Shown here: positions 1 through 6,268 of the stretch, piece by piece
Layout of the letters: each line of letters starts with the position of its first letter
How positions within the stretch are numbered: position 1 is the stretch's first letter
Assembly: GCA_002450015.1 (NCBI GenBank)
Contig: DJYG01000017.1
Span: 1-6,268, forward strand
Direction: 5' to 3'
From: Cyanobacteria bacterium UBA6984
GTDB lineage: Bacteria; Cyanobacteriota; Vampirovibrionia; Gastranaerophilales; Gastranaerophilaceae
DNA: 6,268 nucleotides
Program-made: the position numbers and the translations under genes
The notes under the pieces: generated by a model
Database searches by the model: none
The model's input: the letters and a program-made list of their open reading frames with translations, nothing else
What the model was told of the DNA's origin: nothing

Positions 1-709
1 GATTGTTATATTTATTTAATATATCATAAACAGCATCTGCATTTAACAATCTGTGTGTATCGCTTGAAAAAGGCTGTTTTAGCGGAACATGCATAAATAT
101 TAAAATAATACTGTCAGGTGAACTTTTTATTTCCTTGTCTAAAAATTCCAACTGTTCTTCGGCTAATTCTCCATTTGCAGTTATTCTGTTATCTATTATC
201 GGGTCAAGTGCTATCACTTTATAACCGGTTTTTGGTGTAAATGAGTAATAGGTCTTATTAAATTTATAACTTTTGTTATATTTATTCATCAAATCGACAA
301 ATAATTTTTTGTTTAAATAGCCTCCGACACATATATCATGATTTCCCGGAACAGTATAATAAGGATACTTTAGTCTGTTAGCAAAATCAAAAAACATCAT
401 TAAATTTTTTTCATAAGGTACATCAACAAGATCACCGGTAAAAAACACAAAATCAAGGTTAGAAGTATGATTTATAACATCAATAGCATCAGACAGCAAA
501 TCCTGTGAGCTGGCTGTAAGTCTATAAGCTTTATTAACCTTCTCAGAGGATAAATGGTCGTCACTAACTTGTGCAAATTTTAAAGTAGTTGCCCCCTCTG
601 CCCTATTAAAATACATTTGTATTGAAAAGGCTGTAAGCACAACAAGTATTGCCGTAAATATTAAATTAAAAACTTTATTTAAACATCCTGAATGTTTTTT
701 TCTGCTCAT
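1..709 (-). CDS. Membrane-anchored calcineurin-like metallophosphoesterase (3' end beyond window)
   Basis: The reading frame is open from the ATG at 709 to the window edge, giving 236 codons; the C-terminus is missing. Residues 1-12 are basic (MSRKKH...) and residues about 13-33 form one hydrophobic segment, so the protein is a signal-anchored or secreted enzyme with its catalytic domain probably outside the cytoplasm. Metal-binding motifs of the calcineurin-like phosphoesterase fold appear in order: SDDH (D50, H52), TGD (D93), PGNHD (N123, H124) and MHVP (H207). The final GHxH motif would lie past the edge. Family members hydrolyse phosphomonoesters or phosphodiesters using two metal ions; the substrate cannot be told from sequence. 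The start overlaps the end of the TPR gene by 35 bases and has only a weak ribosome site, so translational coupling is likely. The next in-frame ATG lies after the hydrophobic segment, which favours the start at 709. The family call is firm; the specific function is unknown. Confidence 0.88.
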   Translation of the reverse strand, partial: MSRKKHSGCLNKVFNLIFTAILVVLTAFSIQMYFNRAEGATTLKFAQVSDDHLSSEKVNKAYRLTASSQDLLSDAIDVINHTSNLDFVFFTGDLVDVPYEKNLMMFFDFANRLKYPYYTVPGNHDICVGGYLNKKLFVDLMNKYNKSYKFNKTYYSFTPKTGYKVIALDPIIDNRITANGELAEEQLEFLDKEIKSSPDSIILIFMHVPLKQPFSSDTHRLLNADAVYDILNKYNN

Positions 710-2147
710 CTGAATTAAATCTCGATTCTATTGTATTTTTAATATTGTTATAATTTACATTATCATTTATTTGTTGGTATAAGCTCATTAAAGCCATATA
801 AAGAGGCTTAGAGTCAGGATTTACCTCTATTCCGGTTTCTAAAATCTTTATTGCTGAATTAATTTTTGACGTATTATAATATATGCAGCTCAAATCTATA
901 TAATCTTGATATGTAATTGGCACAATTTGCATTGCAATGTTCATGTATTGAACATACTTTTTCTTATCATCTAATGCTTCATAGCACTGAGCAAGGTTAT
1001 AATAGTAAATTGGTCTTCTGCTATCAGCTACGATTGCTTTATTAAAATTAGTAACGGCTAATTCGTATCTTTTTAACATTAAATTACACAAACCTATGTA
1101 ATTATATACTTCGGCATATTGATATTCAGGTTCAATAATTTGAAAATTTAATAGTGCATTTTGATATTCTTTATTATTAAATTCTATCTTTGCAATTTCA
1201 AGGCGGTATGAATTTGAAGGATTTATCTTAAATGCCTTACTCATAAATCTTTTTGCTGATGGATAATCTCCCATTATATAATAATTTTTTGCCAAAACAG
1301 AATAAGCAAAATCAGAATTTTGGTTTAATTCCAAATAATTTTTTACTGCTGCAATGGATTGTTCATATTTGTCTGTTTTAAAATAAGAAATACCAAGTGC
1401 TAAATATGGAGGTTGAAAAGTTGGATTTATGTCAATTGCATCTATATAGTAAGGAATAGAGGCAGCATAATTATTAATTGAACTGTAATAATCACCTATC
1501 AAATAATAAGTCCAACAGTTGTCAGGATTTACATCAAGTGCTTTTTTTAAGTACGTAAAATGCTTATCCATATCCCCTTTTTGCTTATATAATAGAGCTA
1601 AATTTATATATGGCTGCGGATAGTATTTGCTTATTTGAGCAGACTTTTTAAAATATTTTTCTGCACTATCAAGATTATTTTTCATCCAATATGTGAGCCC
1701 AAGATTATTATATGCTATGTAATTTTTATTATCTATTGAAATTGCTCTAAAAAAGCTTTGTATAGCACTATCATATTCTTCATTGAGATAAAATTGTTTA
1801 CCCTGCTTATTATAATATTCAGAAGTATTTTCTATTTTATATTTGTCAATTTTTGGTATATCTAAAATTGACAAATCCGATAAACTTTTTTGTCTGGACA
1901 TGATAATTGCTGTTCTTGACAAATCATCATTGGTTTCTTGAGGTATAAGCTTATCTTTCAATTTAATTGCGCCTGAATGTTTAGGATTTATCAACAAAAC
2001 ATAATTAACATATTCAAGCGCTTTTGTAGTTTCACCAAGCTCAATATAATTTTTGGCAATATCAAAATAGTCATCAGATAATTCGTCCGAAAAAGCAGGC
2101 GATATATATAATATAAGTATTAAAATCATTATAAATATTTTTTTCAC
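675..2147 (-). CDS. Secreted or periplasmic TPR-repeat protein
   Basis: This 490-residue protein begins with a Sec-type signal sequence: two lysines, a hydrophobic run rich in Ile and Leu, then PAFS at 17-20 with likely cleavage before Asp21. The rest is mostly tetratricopeptide repeats of 34 residues: one near 22-55, a less ordered linker about 56-108, then a nearly continuous array from about 109 to 480 (roughly 11 more). Typical TPR positions are visible, such as YNNLGLTYW at 146-154, YYLIGDYY at 214-221 and NP pairs ending many repeats. TPR arrays bind partner proteins and have no catalytic role, so this is probably a scaffold outside the cytoplasm. The start codon is GTG (2145-2147). It is preceded by AGGTGA (complement at 2151-2156), which overlaps the stop codon of the glycosyltransferase-like gene; an ATG two bases upstream is out of frame and meets TGA at once. 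Only 7 bases separate the two genes, so they are almost certainly co-transcribed. The binding partner is unknown. Confidence 0.88.
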   Translation of the reverse strand: MKKIFIMILILILYISPAFSDELSDDYFDIAKNYIELGETTKALEYVNYVLLINPKHSGAIKLKDKLIPQETNDDLSRTAIIMSRQKSLSDLSILDIPKIDKYKIENTSEYYNKQGKQFYLNEEYDSAIQSFFRAISIDNKNYIAYNNLGLTYWMKNNLDSAEKYFKKSAQISKYYPQPYINLALLYKQKGDMDKHFTYLKKALDVNPDNCWTYYLIGDYYSSINNYAASIPYYIDAIDINPTFQPPYLALGISYFKTDKYEQSIAAVKNYLELNQNSDFAYSVLAKNYYIMGDYPSAKRFMSKAFKINPSNSYRLEIAKIEFNNKEYQNALLNFQIIEPEYQYAEVYNYIGLCNLMLKRYELAVTNFNKAIVADSRRPIYYYNLAQCYEALDDKKKYVQYMNIAMQIVPITYQDYIDLSCIYYNTSKINSAIKILETGIEVNPDSKPLYMALMSLYQQINDNVNYNNIKNTIESRFNSDEQKKTFRMFK

Positions 2148-2150
2148 ATT

Positions 2151-2156
2151 TCACCT
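2151..2156 (-). promoter_or_regulatory. Ribosome binding site of the TPR gene, overlapping the upstream stop codon
   Basis: Read on the minus strand this is AGGTGA, with its AGG six bases before the GTG start at 2147. It shares bases with the TAG stop (2155-2157) of the preceding gene. It decides the GTG start over the next in-frame ATG (Met7), which would shorten the basic end of the signal peptide. Confidence 0.7.
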
Positions 2157-3708
2157 ACTGATTTAACCTTATATCCTCTATTACGCTCATAATTTTTTTC
2201 GGTTTACAAGCTGAGCAGGAATTCCACAATAACGTTGTTAAAACCTCATTATTTTTTTTATTAGCAAATTCATATTTGCACTCACCTTGAATCATGTTAG
2301 TTGTTCCATCAACAATACTTGTGAAATACTCGCAGCAATAACATATTTTTAGCTGAAATCCGTAGTCGCTCAATTTTGATGTAAGTTCATTTAATGCTTC
2401 AACCATTCTGAGTTGCTTGCTTGAAGTAAATTTTTTCTTCTTAAAGGTAAAAACTACTTTTGCCATTCCGTTTTCTGACATTAAATCCAACTTGCAAGGA
2501 ATATTTGCTTTTCCATTTGTCGCTATAACTTTTACTGTATATTTTTGAATATCTTTCTTTTTTGCATCTTTTCTAAAAATATATTTTTTAACAAAGCGGT
2601 AAGGAGGAATATTATCTAATATGTGTATAATAGAGTAAAACGGATATAAAGCTAAAAATGCAAAGTCTTTGGCATGCAATTCTGATTTTAAAAGACTAAT
2701 AGTAAAACCTAATAACAGCAAAGAAAATACTGTAAATACAATTATAAAGCTAAACAAAAAATAATATTTTGCAGATAATAATAAAAATCCAATTGATAAA
2801 ATAACCGTAACAAGTCCACTCGGTGAAATTAGCGAGCAAATATGCTCAATAAATTTAAAATTGAAAGAAAATAATTTTGTAAAACAATTTTTAAACAAAT
2901 TTACTCGATAACTTAAAGAAGGTCTTTTCATATCAAAATCAAAAGCCTTTATATATGTTTTTAAATAAGGCTTATACTGGCAAGGATAGCCTAAACCGGA
3001 GATTAATATACTGTATTTTAATTCTGTATTAATATCTTTTAAATCCAGCGCATCAATTTTTTCAACAAAATCTTTTTTTATACATAAAAGAGAAGACTCT
3101 ATCTTGTCGGAAAGCCCCATTTCTGAGCGAGCTTTTCTATAAAAATTGTTTAAATACTTTTGATATGTAATTTTAATTTTTTCAATAAATGTTAAGTTAT
3201 CATTTTCAATCACAATAGTTTGACCTGAGATAACAGGAGAATAAGACAATGCAAGATTTGCATTATTTAAGAAGTCGTTTTCAATATATCTGTTTATATC
3301 TATAAATACGTATGAATCAATATATGTGTCTTGTCTTAGACTTTCAAGTAATATTGATATAGCTTGATCTTTACCAACGGTAACTCCATCGTTCAAATTT
3401 AATACTCTTAAATTTTCAGTTTCCGTAATAAGTTCTTCAGAATGATCATTACAATTATCAAGTATAACTTGTATAGTATATTTACCGGCAGGATAATTTT
3501 GCTGTCTGAGTAATGCAAGCATGTTTTTTAAGGACTCATAGTTGTTATGAGAATATAAAACAATACACAAAACCGATTTATCTACTATGCCAGAATATCT
3601 TAGTTCCCGATTAAATTTTCCGGAACTAATACTTTTTATTCCTAAAATAAAAAAGTATATTGAAAATATCCCTAGATATATATATATAAAATCTAAAATA
3701 AGTTCCAT
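2155..3708 (-). CDS. Family-2 glycosyltransferase-like membrane protein with Cys-rich C-terminal domain
   Basis: This 517-residue protein has four visible parts: an N-terminal membrane helix (about 4-26), a GT-A-like domain (about 45-265), two or three membrane segments (about 295-340, and perhaps 347-364), and a soluble tail (about 386-517). The GT-A part resembles processive and cellulose-synthase-like family-2 glycosyltransferases: VLYSHNNYESL at 49-59 matches the usual nucleotide-binding start, LDNCND at 83-88 matches the common aDNCsD motif, and GLSDKIESSLLCIKK near 198-212 matches the acceptor region. Key residues deviate. The metal-binding DxD appears as D137-I-N139, the ED motif is altered (KDINTEL, 224-230), and the usual QxxRW is replaced by SYRVN (266-270). 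The tail carries C456, C458, C459, C477, C498 and C501, spaced like a metal site. It is the first gene of a three-gene operon; AAGG (complement at 3717-3720) lies 7 bases before the ATG. It may be a diverged enzyme or a non-catalytic relative; sugar and acceptor are unknown. Confidence 0.75.
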   Translation of the reverse strand: MELILDFIYIYLGIFSIYFFILGIKSISSGKFNRELRYSGIVDKSVLCIVLYSHNNYESLKNMLALLRQQNYPAGKYTIQVILDNCNDHSEELITETENLRVLNLNDGVTVGKDQAISILLESLRQDTYIDSYVFIDINRYIENDFLNNANLALSYSPVISGQTIVIENDNLTFIEKIKITYQKYLNNFYRKARSEMGLSDKIESSLLCIKKDFVEKIDALDLKDINTELKYSILISGLGYPCQYKPYLKTYIKAFDFDMKRPSLSYRVNLFKNCFTKLFSFNFKFIEHICSLISPSGLVTVILSIGFLLLSAKYYFLFSFIIVFTVFSLLLLGFTISLLKSELHAKDFAFLALYPFYSIIHILDNIPPYRFVKKYIFRKDAKKKDIQKYTVKVIATNGKANIPCKLDLMSENGMAKVVFTFKKKKFTSSKQLRMVEALNELTSKLSDYGFQLKICYCCEYFTSIVDGTTNMIQGECKYEFANKKNNEVLTTLLWNSCSACKPKKIMSVIEDIRLNQ

Positions 3709-3847
3709 AGCTATGCCTTATCAAGTACATTGTATATAAAACAAAATAAAAAATCCATTTAGCCTAAAAAAAATGTAATATTAATATATAATTCCTTTAA
3801 AAAAAATTTAATTTATGTAAATATAAATCATGCTTAAGGAGGTAAAA
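3709..3847. promoter_or_regulatory. Divergent intergenic region with candidate promoters for both operons
   Basis: This very AT-rich stretch separates the minus-strand glycosyltransferase-like operon from the plus-strand ilvE. On the plus strand a perfect TATAAT at 3787-3792 is the best -10 candidate for ilvE, giving a leader of about 50 bases, but no convincing -35 lies 16-18 bases upstream. On the minus strand TATACA or TACAAT (complement within 3729-3736) is a possible -10 for the other operon, again with a poor -35 and a very short leader. No T-box, riboswitch-like fold or attenuator for branched-chain amino acid control is visible. That both promoters lie here is inferred from gene orientation; the exact boxes are uncertain. 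Confidence 0.4.
3836..3843 (+). promoter_or_regulatory. Strong ribosome binding site that fixes the ilvE start
   Basis: AAGGAGGT lies with its GGAGG five bases before the ATG at 3848. An in-frame ATG at 3830 sits upstream of this site and would translate the ribosome site itself, so 3848 is the true start. Confidence 0.9.
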
Positions 3848-4762
3848 ATGTCAGAAATTGTATTTCACGACGGAAAGTTTATGCCATCAGAAAAAGCTGT
3901 TATACCGGTGATGACACATGCTTTTTTATATGGAACAGCCGTTTTTGAAGGTATAAGGGCCTATTATAATAAAGAAGACAATAAAACATATATATTTAGA
4001 CCAAAAGAACATTTTGAAAGACTTGCTCAAAGTGCAAAAATTCTTTATATGGAACAAATATATTCAACTGAAGAGCATTTAGAAATCTTAAAAGAACTTC
4101 TTAGAAAAAATAATTTCAAAAAGGATGCATACATAAGACCTATAATTTATAAGGCTGCAAATCGTATAGGACCTCATTTAATTGATAATCCTGATAAATA
4201 TATATTATTTGCTTTTCCTATGGATGAATATTTTAAAAGTGAAGGACTTAAAGTTTGTGTTTCAAGCTGGAGAAGAAATTCTGACAACTCAATTCCGCCA
4301 AGAGCAAAAATTAATGGCGCTTACGTAAATGCTTCTTTAATATCAACAGATGCACGATTAAACGGCTATAATGACGCAATTGTACTCTCTCAAACAGGAA
4401 AAGTTGCAGAAGGTGCTGCAATGAATTTATTTTTAATTATTAATGATAAACTTGTTACAACAACTACTACATCTGAAATATTGACCGGAGTCACAAGAAA
4501 TACTGTTATTCAGCTTGCAAAAGAGGTACTGGGACTAACTGTTGAAGAAAGAGTTATTGACCGAAGTGAACTGTATTGTGCGCAAGAAGCGTTTTTCTCC
4601 GGCACAGGCGCACAAATTGCACCAATAACCTCTATTGACAACAGAAAAGTTGGCGACGGAACAATTGGAAAAATCGTTAGTGATATTCAAAATTTATACA
4701 ATGATGTTGTACGTGGAAAAGTGCCGAAATACAAAGAATGGTGTGTATCAATAGATGATTAG
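3848..4762 (+). CDS. ilvE: Branched-chain amino acid aminotransferase (class IV, PLP-dependent)
   Basis: The 304-residue protein is close to the usual BCAT length of about 300-310. It catalyses reversible transamination between leucine, isoleucine or valine and 2-oxoglutarate, the last step of their synthesis, in the cytoplasm. Class IV landmarks are all present: HAFLYGTAVFEGIRAY (24-39), the two arginines near 51 and 58, IRPIIYKAA (96-104), the PLP-binding lysine K154 in PRAKINGAYVNASL, VAEGAAMNLF (186-195) with E188, LTGVTRNTVI (212-221) for phosphate binding, and FFSGTGAQIAPI (249-260). The run WRRNSDNSIPPRAK is typical of IlvE rather than D-amino-acid aminotransferase or aminodeoxychorismate lyase. 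The start is set by the AAGGAGGT site at 3836-3843. The last 8 bases overlap the MlaE-family gene, so the two are expressed together. Confidence 0.94.
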   Translation: MSEIVFHDGKFMPSEKAVIPVMTHAFLYGTAVFEGIRAYYNKEDNKTYIFRPKEHFERLAQSAKILYMEQIYSTEEHLEILKELLRKNNFKKDAYIRPIIYKAANRIGPHLIDNPDKYILFAFPMDEYFKSEGLKVCVSSWRRNSDNSIPPRAKINGAYVNASLISTDARLNGYNDAIVLSQTGKVAEGAAMNLFLIINDKLVTTTTTSEILTGVTRNTVIQLAKEVLGLTVEERVIDRSELYCAQEAFFSGTGAQIAPITSIDNRKVGDGTIGKIVSDIQNLYNDVVRGKVPKYKEWCVSIDD

Positions 4763-5492
4763 CTTTTTAGGTATTTGCGTTAAAAATTTTATTGAAAGTT
4801 TGAAATATTTGTTTTCAGGAAATATGAGGTGGCAAAATATGCTATCTCAAGCTGCTGCGATTAGCTTTGATTCATTACCAATTTCTATGATAATATGTTT
4901 TATTGCAGCTGCTGTTATCGCAATACAAGTTTCAAAACAATTTTTAATGTCAGGTGCTGACACTTATATTGGAGGCACAATTGCAATAGTTATTATCAGA
5001 GAAATTGCTCCAGGATTTGCTGCTTTGGCTATTGGAGCAAGAGCAGGAACATCTATTTCTGCTGAAATTGCAAATATGAAAGTTACATCACAAGTTGATG
5101 CAATAAAAACCTTGAATGTAAATCCTATTGGGTATTATTTTACTCCAAGAATAGTAGCAGGTTCATTAACAGTTCCTTTTGTTGTTATTCTTGCAGGTGT
5201 TGTTGGTATATTTGGAGGGCTTTTAGTGTCATATATAACAATAGGATTACATCCTAACCGCTATATTAACTCTGTTTGGCTTTGGCTAAATACAAGAGAT
5301 TTATATATTATGCTTTTTAAAGCATTTGTATTTGGCGGATTGGTTTCATTAGTTTGCGCAACGCAAGGTTATCTAACTAAAGGTGGAGCCAAAGAAGTTG
5401 GAATTTCAACAACACAGGCCGCTATTAAATCTACTGTTTATTTACTTGTCGCGGATTTGCTGATTAACTTAGTTTTTTATGTTAAATACTAA
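4755..5492 (+). CDS. mlaE: MlaE-family ABC transporter permease (lipid transport)
   Basis: This 245-residue integral membrane protein belongs to the MlaE/TGD1 permease family, which forms the inner-membrane channel of MCE-type transporters moving phospholipids or other lipids between membranes. The family signature is clear at 82-136: REIAPGFAALAIGARAGTSI, then AEIANMKVTSQVDAIKTLNV, then P-IGYYFTPRIVAG. An amphipathic N-terminus (about 1-35) is followed by about five hydrophobic segments (about 41-63, 72-95, 134-163, 185-205, 222-242), as in MlaE. A stop codon directly precedes the ATG in frame, so this is the most upstream start; it overlaps ilvE by 8 bases and has only a weak GGTG 11 bases upstream, suggesting translational coupling. 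The usual partners, an MlaF ATPase and an MlaD/MCE substrate-binding protein, are not next to it: a terminator follows at once. They must be encoded elsewhere if the system works in the usual way. Confidence 0.92.
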   Translation: MISFLGICVKNFIESLKYLFSGNMRWQNMLSQAAAISFDSLPISMIICFIAAAVIAIQVSKQFLMSGADTYIGGTIAIVIIREIAPGFAALAIGARAGTSISAEIANMKVTSQVDAIKTLNVNPIGYYFTPRIVAGSLTVPFVVILAGVVGIFGGLLVSYITIGLHPNRYINSVWLWLNTRDLYIMLFKAFVFGGLVSLVCATQGYLTKGGAKEVGISTTQAAIKSTVYLLVADLLINLVFYVKY

Positions 5493-5517
5493 AAAGACCT
5501 CAAATGAGGTCTTTTTT
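5491..5517. terminator. Hairpin terminator between convergent genes, probably bidirectional
   Basis: AAAAAGACCTC (5491-5501) pairs with GAGGTCTTTTT (5506-5516) around an AAAT loop, an 11-base-pair stem with a T-run on the plus strand and a matching T-run on the minus strand. It starts within the stop codon of the MlaE-family gene and ends six bases before the stop of the convergent EF-hand gene, so it can serve both. Confidence 0.9.
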
Positions 5518-5522
5518 ATTTA

Positions 5523-6083
5523 TTAAGATTTTTCTTTATCTTCATCTAAATATTTATAATCTAGCAGGCTTGCTTCTTTATCACCGGATGAAGTATCGTA
5601 GAATGTTGACATTTGTTTTAACATTTGTGTTCTATCATATTTTTTTTGTTTTTCAACTGATGAGTTAACCCCATAAGCCTGAATTTCGGCATTAGTTACT
5701 TTGCCGTCTTTATTTGCATCTATTTCATTAAAATGTGACATAACAGTATCTAATAACGAAGATGACATACCTGTTGAAGTTCCAAGTTGTGCCAACTGCT
5801 CCATTGTCATGCCTTGACGGGTTAAGTTTGAGGAATATGCCTGAATTTCATCAGAAGTAATTTTGCCATCATGATTTTTATCAAGTGTAGAAAAATTTGT
5901 TTGCATAAATGATTTAAAATTTTGATTTAATCCATTTGAAGATAACGCATTTGAAGCATCATTTTTTGCTAGATTTGCTAACGTAACACCATCGCTAAAC
6001 GTTGTTGATAAAATCGAAAATGTATTATTTAAACCTGAGTTCATTGCACTAAATAGTGCACTACCATCAATTCTTGTTGCCAT
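5523..6083 (-). CDS. Two-EF-hand putative calcium-binding protein
   Basis: The 186-residue protein has two canonical 12-residue EF-hand loops: 68-79 (D68, N70, D72, G73, K74, T76, E79) and 122-133 (D122, N124, D126, G127, K128, T130, E133). Each is flanked by plausible helices, and both are followed by EIQAY, so the pair arose by internal duplication; similarity is visible also in the DNA around 5680-5710 and 5840-5870. The N-terminal 55 residues are rich in Ser, Asn, Ala and Thr; the C-terminus is charged (DEDKEKS). No signal peptide or membrane segment is seen, so it is cytoplasmic or exported by a route not visible here. Complete acidic ligand positions suggest real Ca2+ binding, as a buffer or sensor. 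The ATG at 6083 follows GGAGG (complement at 6088-6092) by four bases. It appears monocistronic, with its own promoter. The specific role is unknown. Confidence 0.88.
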   Translation of the reverse strand: MATRIDGSALFSAMNSGLNNTFSILSTTFSDGVTLANLAKNDASNALSSNGLNQNFKSFMQTNFSTLDKNHDGKITSDEIQAYSSNLTRQGMTMEQLAQLGTSTGMSSSLLDTVMSHFNEIDANKDGKVTNAEIQAYGVNSSVEKQKKYDRTQMLKQMSTFYDTSSGDKEASLLDYKYLDEDKEKS

Positions 6084-6114
6084 AAAGCCTCCATTCTTTT
6101 TTATTGTTAGCTTT

Positions 6115-6142
6115 ATTTTAATAATTTTTTTTCAAAAATCAA
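6115..6142 (-). promoter_or_regulatory. Sigma-70-type promoter of the EF-hand gene
   Basis: On the minus strand TTGATT (-35, complement at 6137-6142) and TAAAAT (-10, complement at 6115-6120) are separated by 16 bases. Transcription would start near 6108, giving a leader of about 25 bases that contains the GGAGG ribosome site. The placement just after a terminator supports independent transcription. Confidence 0.55.
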
Positions 6143-6168
6143 CCATACAAAAAGATTAATTTTGAAAT

Positions 6169-6192
6169 AAAAAAGCTCTCATTTCTGAGAGC
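6169..6192 (-). terminator. Rho-independent terminator for a transcript entering from the right
   Basis: Read on the minus strand, GCTCTCA pairs with TGAGAGC around a GAAA tetraloop (arms at 6175-6181 and 6186-6192), followed by six T (complement of 6169-6174). On the plus strand there is no T-run after the stem, so it acts leftward only. Confidence 0.85.
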
Positions 6193-6244
6193 CTTAAAAC
6201 ACTTTTAGAGAGATATATTGAGAGAGAGAATTAAAATTTATTCA

Positions 6245-6268
6245 TTAAGCTAAACCGAAGTGAGGAAC
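6245..6268 (-). CDS. Possible C-terminus of a gene continuing to the right
   Basis: The minus-strand frame ending in TAA at 6245-6247 reads VPHFGLA before the stop, and the terminator lies about 50 bases further on, the expected layout for a gene end. Only seven residues are visible, so neither the frame nor a family can be established; another minus frame reads through to a TAA near 6232. Confidence 0.3.
   Translation of the reverse strand, partial: VPHFGLA

Noticed and set aside
3667..3700. TATATATATA tract at the start of the glycosyltransferase-like gene
   Set aside because: It encodes the Ile/Tyr-rich first membrane helix of that gene in frame; no separate function is needed.
3822..3827. 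TATAAA as the ilvE -10 box
   Set aside because: Transcription would start around 3834, leaving about 14 bases before the start codon and the ribosome site at the extreme 5' end; TATAAT at 3787 is a better candidate.
3811..3828. Inverted repeat ATTTAT...ATAAAT as a possible operator
   Set aside because: Six AT-only base pairs in a nearly AT-only region are expected by chance.
3830..3847. An ATG at 3830 extending ilvE by six codons
   Set aside because: The extension contains the AAGGAGGT ribosome site for the ATG at 3848, and class IV aminotransferases begin near the FHDGKF motif, so 3848 is the start.
6204..6230. GAGAGA-rich purine tract
   Set aside because: Short, imperfect low-complexity sequence in a 3' untranslated region; no regular repeat unit or flanking duplication.

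Overview
This is an AT-rich bacterial window that uses the standard bacterial code, with good Shine-Dalgarno (SD) sites before several genes and two clear hairpin terminators. No rRNA, tRNA, CRISPR array or insertion sequence is visible. The mix of genes suggests a didermic (outer-membrane) bacterium: an MlaE-type lipid-transport permease, a branched-chain aminotransferase, a small EF-hand protein, and an unusual glycosyltransferase-like membrane protein with a cysteine-rich tail. A low-GC gut lineage such as the non-photosynthetic Cyanobacteriota (Gastranaerophilales/Melainabacteria) would fit. That assignment is an impression from gene content and composition, not something proved here.

Left half (1 to 3708, all minus strand): three tightly packed genes, transcribed right to left, that look like one operon. 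First is a family-2 glycosyltransferase-like membrane protein with degenerate catalytic motifs and a Cys-rich C-terminal domain (3708 to 2155). Seven bases later comes a secreted or periplasmic TPR protein with about 12 repeats, starting at GTG (2147 to 675). Overlapping its end by 35 bases is a membrane-anchored calcineurin-like metallophosphoesterase that runs off the left edge (709 to beyond 1). Together they suggest an envelope-associated process of unknown purpose. This is the least explained part of the window.

Middle (3709 to 5520): a 139-base divergent intergenic region (to the true ilvE start) separates that operon from a plus-strand pair. The pair is ilvE (branched-chain amino acid aminotransferase, real start 3848) and an MlaE-family permease that overlaps the ilvE end by 8 bases. 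The pair ends at a strong hairpin terminator that probably also serves the convergent gene on its right.

Right end (5521 to 6268): a minus-strand gene for a 186-residue protein with two canonical EF-hand loops. It has its own recognisable promoter, placed directly downstream of a GAAA-tetraloop terminator that ends a transcript entering from the right. The last 24 bases may hold the C-terminus of that upstream gene.
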